From NCBI GenBank assembly GCA_003557805.1, contig PWNY01000020.1, positions 1 to 8,823 of the forward strand: a stretch of 8,823 nucleotides of DNA, read 5' to 3'. A program made the position numbers and the translations under genes. Numbering within the stretch: position 1 is the first letter of the stretch; each line of letters begins with the position of its first letter. Of this stretch, positions 4,838-8,823 are shown piece by piece. The notes under the pieces are model-generated. The model saw only the letters and a list, made by a program, of their open reading frames with translations. It was not told where the DNA came from and ran no database searches. The stretch comes from Bacteroidales bacterium (lineage in GTDB: Bacteria > Bacteroidota > Bacteroidia > Bacteroidales > UBA7960).

Positions 4838-7252
4838 TCAGTCGGCTGTTTGCAGGGTAACAGCCGGGTTTGTGGTGGCAGACCTGTAGGATATAAGGCC
4901 CACTGTCACCATTGCTGCAGCAAAGACAAACAGCGCGGGCAATATAAATGCCGCCCAGCTGATATCTGTCCTGAATTCAAAGTTATCCAGCCAGCGGTTT
5001 ATAAACAGGTATGCGGCAGGCCAGGCAACAATATTGGATACCAGTACGAGAACACCGGATTCAATGGTTATAAGCCTTGTTATGTCAAAGACCGAGGCTC
5101 CCATTACCTTGCGAATGCCTATCTCCCTGGTGCGTGTTGCCGCAGAGTATACTGCCAGTCCAAGAAGACCCAGGATTGACAAAAGAATGGCAAGCCCGGC
5201 AAAGCCGGCCATGATAAGCATCATCCTGCGGTCATCCCGGTAGTGTTCCATAAACTGGTCGTCAACGAAGTTGTATATAAGCGGCCATTGAGCCGCTTCT
5301 TCTTTCCAGGTCTCTTCCAGGAATCCGATCAGCTGTTCGGAGGTGCCCGCTTCATATCTAACCAGCATATTGAACCAGTTCTGGGGATATGACTCCTCAT
5401 TTATAAAGAAAGCCATAGGTCCTGCAGGTTCATGCATTGAGGCAAAATGTATATCCTCCACAACACCAATAACCTGCCTGCTTTGCCCGTCATAAAAGCC
5501 CCCAATCCACTCTCCCACCGGGTCTTCAAGACCCAGCCTGCTGGCAAGGGTCTGATTGATTATTGTGGCTGAAACAGCATCGGTTGCCATCTCTTTGGAA
5601 AAATCCCTGCCCTGTATAATGCGGGCTTTCAGGGTGCTGAAAAACCCGGCATCAACTGAGTTGAGTGCACTGTGGATTGACTGGCTATTCTCGCCGGCCT
5701 CATAGGTTATCCTGGTATAGTTGTTCGGGGTGTTCGGCGGGGTATTATGAGCCAGGCTTACACTTACAACACCGGTTCTCTGGCTAAGTTGTTCCTTTAT
5801 GTATGTGGCACGCATCGGTCCATGCTCGTCAAGCGGGTTCCTCACAGCTATCAGTCCTTCCCTCTCATAACCAGGGTTTCTGTCTGAAATGTATTTCATC
5901 TGCAAGAGTATCATCAGGCTTGACACTATCAGGGCCGTTGAAACTGCAAACTGTAGAAGTGTGAGAAGCTGCCTCATCCTGAACTGGTAGCGCCTGCTTT
6001 TCAGCCCCTTTATATTTCCTATATGCTGTACCCCCTTCATGGCGCTGACCGCCTTGAACCTGGACATTACCATGGCCGGGTAGCCCCCCGCCACAATGGA
6101 TATTATAAACAGCAGAATGACAAGAAGGAGCGGTAAAACCGGGTCCGAGAAAAGATTTACGGAGAGCTGCTTGCCGGAAAGGTTGTTAAGTGTGGGCAAC
6201 AATACTTCTGCAAGTAGCAGTGCTATCAGGGTGGCGAAAAAGGCCAGAACGAAGGTCTCGGTTATGAACTGGAAAACCAGCTTGCCCCTGCTGGCACCAA
6301 GGACCTTCTTCACCCCTATCTCCCTTGCCCGGCGTATTGCCGTGGCAATACTGAGGTTGATGAAGTTAAAGCAGGCCAGGGCAAGTATCAGCAGTGCAAC
6401 GGCAGAAAAGATCATTACCACCGTAATATTGCCCGTCTGTGCCCAGTCCCATTCAATATGATGCGACCTGAGGCGTATATCCAAAAGAGGTTGCAGACGG
6501 AAGTGAACGTTGTCACGGAAGTGCTCATTGTTTTCCCAGACGATAGTTTTTATGCTCTCTTCAACGGTGCGGGGGTCGGCCTCAGGGCTAAGCCTGAAAT
6601 AATAGTAAGAACTGCTGTTACCCCAGTTGGTCAGTGCCGATGAGTTCAGGGTCATCACACTTTCAATTGAGGAGATCATGGTGTAGTCCAGGTGAGAGTT
6701 ACCCGGAGGGTTTTCAATCACCCCGCTTACAATAAAGTAATATTCGTTGTCAAACAGAAGGGTCTGGCCCATGGGGTCCTCATCACCAAAATATTTTTCA
6801 GCGGCCTCACTGGTCAATATGATCGAACGGGAGTTTTCCAGGGCAGAGGCAGGGCTCCACTTTATAAAGTCAAAGGATAGTATGTCAAGGATTGTTGAAT
6901 CTGCAAACAACATTCCCCGGTCAAGCATCGGTTCGTCTCCGCTGTTGAGTATACTTTCGGTCCATATTATAACCCGCCCCATAGCTTTTACGCCGGGCAC
7001 CTGTCCGGAAAGGTAAGGGTACATTGCCCCGGGCTGGATAGCCACTTCACCCCCTGTGCGCGGATTATGCATCAGGAGCCTGTAAATATTGCCGGCATCT
7101 TCGTGGTGGCGGTCGTACTGAAACTCATCCCTTACGAACAAGAAGATTATCAAACAGGCAGCAATGCCGACTGCAAGGCCGGTAAGGTTTATCAATGAAT
7201 AGATGTCACTGTTCCGTATCTTCCTGAAAAAGACAACAAGAATGTTCTTCAT
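4838..7252 (-). CDS. FtsX/MacB-type ABC transporter permease
   Basis: An 804-residue inner-membrane permease with two copies of the periplasmic-core plus FtsX layout common in Bacteroidota. Order: TM1 about 20-40 (LTGLAVGIAACLIIFLFV), a MacB-like periplasmic domain 42-275, three helices about 278-302, 328-352 and 372-393, then a second half with TM about 430-452 and periplasmic domain 455-670. Three final helices lie about 678-703, 730-750 and 767-788. The FtsX coupling motif appears twice: RAREIGVKKVLGASRG (308-323) and RTREIGIRKVMGAS (707-720). Proteins of this type act with a LolD/MacB-like ATPase in mechanotransmission, peptide or lipoprotein export; the substrate here cannot be read. No ATPase gene lies nearby in the window. 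The start ATG (7252) lies about 29 nt after the predicted sigma-54 transcription start. It is paralogous to the divergent gene at 7822, with similar N-terminal residues and the same motif. Confidence 0.93.
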   Translation of the reverse strand: MKNILVVFFRKIRNSDIYSLINLTGLAVGIAACLIIFLFVRDEFQYDRHHEDAGNIYRLLMHNPRTGGEVAIQPGAMYPYLSGQVPGVKAMGRVIIWTESILNSGDEPMLDRGMLFADSTILDILSFDFIKWSPASALENSRSIILTSEAAEKYFGDEDPMGQTLLFDNEYYFIVSGVIENPPGNSHLDYTMISSIESVMTLNSSALTNWGNSSSYYYFRLSPEADPRTVEESIKTIVWENNEHFRDNVHFRLQPLLDIRLRSHHIEWDWAQTGNITVVMIFSAVALLILALACFNFINLSIATAIRRAREIGVKKVLGASRGKLVFQFITETFVLAFFATLIALLLAEVLLPTLNNLSGKQLSVNLFSDPVLPLLLVILLFIISIVAGGYPAMVMSRFKAVSAMKGVQHIGNIKGLKSRRYQFRMRQLLTLLQFAVSTALIVSSLMILLQMKYISDRNPGYEREGLIAVRNPLDEHGPMRATYIKEQLSQRTGVVSVSLAHNTPPNTPNNYTRITYEAGENSQSIHSALNSVDAGFFSTLKARIIQGRDFSKEMATDAVSATIINQTLASRLGLEDPVGEWIGGFYDGQSRQVIGVVEDIHFASMHEPAGPMAFFINEESYPQNWFNMLVRYEAGTSEQLIGFLEETWKEEAAQWPLIYNFVDDQFMEHYRDDRRMMLIMAGFAGLAILLSILGLLGLAVYSAATRTREIGIRKVMGASVFDITRLITIESGVLVLVSNIVAWPAAYLFINRWLDNFEFRTDISWAAFILPALFVFAAAMVTVGLISYRSATTNPAVTLQTAD

Positions 7253-7291
7253 AAAAAAGCTCTTAAATGATTGGTATACACATCTGAAAAT

Positions 7292-7307
7292 AGCAAACAG
7301 TGAACCA
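7292..7307 (-). promoter_or_regulatory. Sigma-54 (-24/-12) promoter of the minus-strand permease
   Basis: On the minus strand TGGTTCACTGTTTGCT fits the sigma-54 pattern TGGCACGnnnnTTGCW. It has GG (7306-7305) and GC (7294-7293) exactly ten bases apart, a full TTGCT -12 element and C at the sixth position. Transcription would start near 7281, leaving a 29-nt leader to the ATG at 7252. A palindromic candidate enhancer site lies about 110 bp upstream of that start, as sigma-54 activation requires. Confidence 0.6.
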
Positions 7308-7372
7308 ATGCCAGTAAATGTCTTTCAATCAAAGTACTAAACGTTTGTCGGATATTATTTGTTGTTCATAAG

Positions 7373-7399
7373 TGTACAGCCGGTGTACGTTAGCGTACA
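7373..7399. promoter_or_regulatory. TGTAC-type palindromic site, candidate enhancer-binding-protein target
   Basis: TGTACG-TTAG-CGTACA (7384-7399) is a perfect 6-4-6 inverted repeat. A further TGTACA (itself palindromic) lies at 7373-7378. Centres are about 94 and 110 bp upstream of the predicted sigma-54 start at 7281, inside the usual range for an NtrC-like activator. No regulator gene for it is visible in the window. Confidence 0.5.
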
Positions 7400-7656
7400 G
7401 AGCCTGATTGTTTATTATTGCAATGTGGAAAATCCCCGAAGATCCAGGTGGCCCCGGGTGCACTTTGCGGAACAGGTTCTTTTTGCGACAGCTTGACCAA
7501 CAGTACCTGCCAGGTTGGAAATTACTGTTATTTCCGGTTTTGATATTATTGGTATTTATCCGTTTAAAGCAGGAGTAATTCAATATGCAAAAACAGACAG
7601 TTTTTTGTAAACGACCACAGTATCCAAGTTTTTAGTATTAATTATCGGGATCACAT

Positions 7657-7674
7657 CGTACAGGCTTTTGTACA
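7657..7674. promoter_or_regulatory. Pair of GTACA half-sites upstream of the plus-strand permease
   Basis: CGTACA (7657-7662) and TGTACA (7669-7674) share the half-site sequence of the palindrome at 7384-7399, with a spacing of six rather than four bases. They lie about 130 bp ahead of the possible sigma-54-like start near 7796. This suggests a weaker or diverged copy of the same activator site. Confidence 0.3.
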
Positions 7675-7769
7675 AACACGTCCGTAAATGGACAAGATAT
7701 GTGCAGGCTTTTAATATGTGTTTTACAGATATGGCGATAAGAACCTGTAAAGCAACTACATGGGTGTGA

Positions 7770-7785
7770 TGGTTCGTTTTTTGAT
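7770..7785 (+). promoter_or_regulatory. Weak sigma-54-like box ahead of the plus-strand permease
   Basis: TGGTTCGTTTTTTGAT has TGG, then C and G at positions six and seven, and TTG at the correct ten-base interval. However, the -12 dinucleotide is GA rather than GC. If used, the start would be near 7796 with a leader of about 26 nt, much like the divergent gene. The missing C makes this uncertain. Confidence 0.25.
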
Positions 7786-7821
7786 GATACAGTTGTTTAA
7801 TAAATATAAAATAATACATGT

Positions 7822-8810
7822 ATGCTGTTTCTCAACCTTACCATCCGCAACCTGCTTAAGCAAAAGTTCTCTTCTGTTATTAACATTCTGGGTCTTGCAC
7901 TGGGTATTGGAAGCTTTGTGCTCATCTCGGTTTTTGTCTATTCCGAGTCCCGGTATGACCGTTTTCACGAGCAGGGTGAAAACATCTACCGGCTTACTGG
8001 CAACATATTTAACCCAAACAGCCATGCAGCCATCCTCCCCTTGCCTTTTTACCCGGTCATAAAAGAAAATGTTCCCGAGGTTAAAGAGGTGGTGCGTGTC
8101 CAGGGTGCCTTCAGGCCTCCTGAATTTTCAACTGAAGAACTTTCACTTGCCCAGGAAGGCGTTCTGTATGTAGACCCCGAATTTATGACGGTGTTTTCAT
8201 TTGAACTTGCCAGTGGAGACCTGGATGCATTTGCCGGTGACCCAAACAGCGTTATGATAAGCCGGGAAATGGCCACAAGGTTTTTCGGTGAAAAGGATCC
8301 TGTGGGCAGGGTTCTAAGATATTACAATGCTTTTAACCTGGTAGTCAGGGGGGTGCTGGAGGATGTCCCGGAATACTCCCACCTGCAGTTTTCGGCCCTT
8401 ATAAACATTGAGTTTCAGAGGAGTATTAACACCTTCCCCTTTGAAACCTGGGGGAACCATTCAACTACCTTCTATATGCTAGTGCAGGAAGGTACGGATA
8501 TTAACATGCTTGAGGACAAGCTGCTGACATTGTTTGAAAAGTCTGCGAACCTTGATTTTTCTGACGGGCTCAGGCGGTTTTACCTCCAGCCTTTATACGA
8601 TGTATATCTGGGTTCAGGTGATATATCATCCAATACGGTTCCTGTTCTGGCAGGTAACCGCTCTGCTGTTCACATTTTTTCTGTCTCTGCTGTACTTATA
8701 CTCCTGCTGGCATGCGTTAATTATGTTAACCTGGCCTCGGCAAAATCCACTATGCGTGCAAGGGAGGTGGGTGTTAGAAAGGTGCTGGGAGCAAATAAAA
8801 GGAACCTTGT
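7822..8810 (+). CDS. FtsX/MacB-type ABC transporter permease, 5' part (truncated by contig end)
   Basis: From the ATG at 7822 the frame is open without a stop to the right edge. It begins MLFLNLTIRNLLKQKFSSVI, then has TM1 at about 19-41 (NILGLALGIGSFVLISVFVY), the SRYDRFHEQGENIYRL junction (43-58) and a MacB-like periplasmic domain (about 60-278). That domain includes YVDPEFMTVFSFEL and MISREMATRFFGEKDPVG, both typical of this family. TM2 is at about 283-305, and the FtsX coupling motif AREVGVRKVLGAN at 313-325. Roughly 330 genuine residues are visible, about 40 percent of the usual length of near 800. The final in-frame residues (DRKS) come from adapter sequence at 8811-8823, not from the gene. 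It is a paralogue of the divergent permease at 4838-7252 and probably partners the same kind of ATPase, which would lie beyond the edge. An ATG four bases earlier (7818) is in another frame and gives a different, unrelated translation. Confidence 0.9.
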
Positions 8811-8823
8811 AGATCGGAAGAGC
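8811..8823 (+). other. Illumina TruSeq adapter remnant at contig end
   Basis: The last 13 bases are AGATCGGAAGAGC, identical to the common start of the Illumina TruSeq adapters. Its position at the extreme end of the window, in the middle of a conserved permease motif region, marks it as untrimmed adapter and not genome. Confidence 0.93.

Larger units (their letters stand above)
7253..7821. other. Divergent intergenic control region, no gene seen
   Basis: These 569 bp separate the two divergent permease genes. Short frames on the minus strand exist, but they have Asn/Tyr/Cys-rich, low-quality translations and no recognisable domain, so I do not call them. The region holds a sigma-54-type promoter and a TGTACG/CGTACA palindrome near the left gene. 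Nearer the right gene are a weaker sigma-54-like box and GTACA half-sites. A GGAAAT-N7-ATTTCC inverted repeat lies in the middle (7517-7535). Confidence 0.7.

Noticed and set aside
7517..7535. GGAAAT-N7-ATTTCC inverted repeat as an operator
   Set aside because: Six-base arms in an AT-rich region, far from either predicted start, are expected by chance; noted only in the intergenic entry.
7588..7606. AAAAAC-AGACA-GTTTTT as a terminator
   Set aside because: The stem has a single GC pair, and no gene on either strand ends nearby.
7329..7819. Two short minus-strand frames in the divergent intergenic region
   Set aside because: Translations are low-quality, rich in Asn, Tyr and Cys without domain or membrane pattern, and overlap the regulatory sites.
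8534..8812. Plus-strand frame of 92 codons near the right edge
   Set aside because: It is an out-of-frame shadow of the truncated permease, whose own frame carries clear family motifs.
1..8823. CRISPR array, tRNA, rRNA, insertion sequence or phage genes
   Set aside because: No regularly spaced repeats, cloverleaf-like sequence, ribosomal RNA sequence, transposase or phage protein was seen on either strand.

Overview
The window reads as a chromosomal contig end from a member of the Bacteroidota, probably a Bacteroidales/Marinilabiliales-like lineage. This is inferred from four things: start codons without Shine-Dalgarno sequences, -7 boxes of the TAnnTTTG type, a SAM-I riboswitch ahead of a metY-metX-hom operon, and long two-module FtsX-type permeases of the kind expanded in this phylum. 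No marker gene fixes the genus.

Layout. (1) 1-157, minus: the 5' end of a gene for a Lys/Arg-rich, membrane-anchored protein that runs off the left edge. (2) 227-790, plus: the C-terminal half of a receiver domain with an Hpt-like helical tail, which looks like the broken end of a hybrid histidine kinase. (3) 802-4343, minus: a tight operon metY (O-acetylhomoserine sulfhydrylase), metX (homoserine O-acetyltransferase), hom (homoserine dehydrogenase). These three enzymes convert aspartate semialdehyde to homocysteine. (4) 4344-4837: a long structured met leader with a promoter, a SAM-I riboswitch, a 43-codon upstream ORF with a Cys-x-Cys run, a palindrome around that ORF's stop codon and a strong second hairpin. 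(5) 4838-7252, minus: a full-length 804-residue FtsX/MacB-type ABC permease. (6) 7253-7821: a 569-bp divergent regulatory region with a good sigma-54 (-24/-12) promoter and a TGTACG-CGTACA palindrome. (7) 7822 to the right edge, plus: a second, paralogous permease, truncated by the contig end. The last 13 bases (8811-8823) are identical to the Illumina TruSeq adapter stub and are not genomic.

How the parts work together. The met operon should be repressed when SAM is plentiful. The upstream ORF begins only 15 nt after the riboswitch, and its three Cys codons suggest a second, sulfur-amino-acid-linked control layer between riboswitch and metY; this is a hypothesis. The two divergent permeases lack an ATPase in the window. 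They appear to share an activator-type control region with GTAC-containing sites, as expected for sigma-54 and an enhancer-binding protein.
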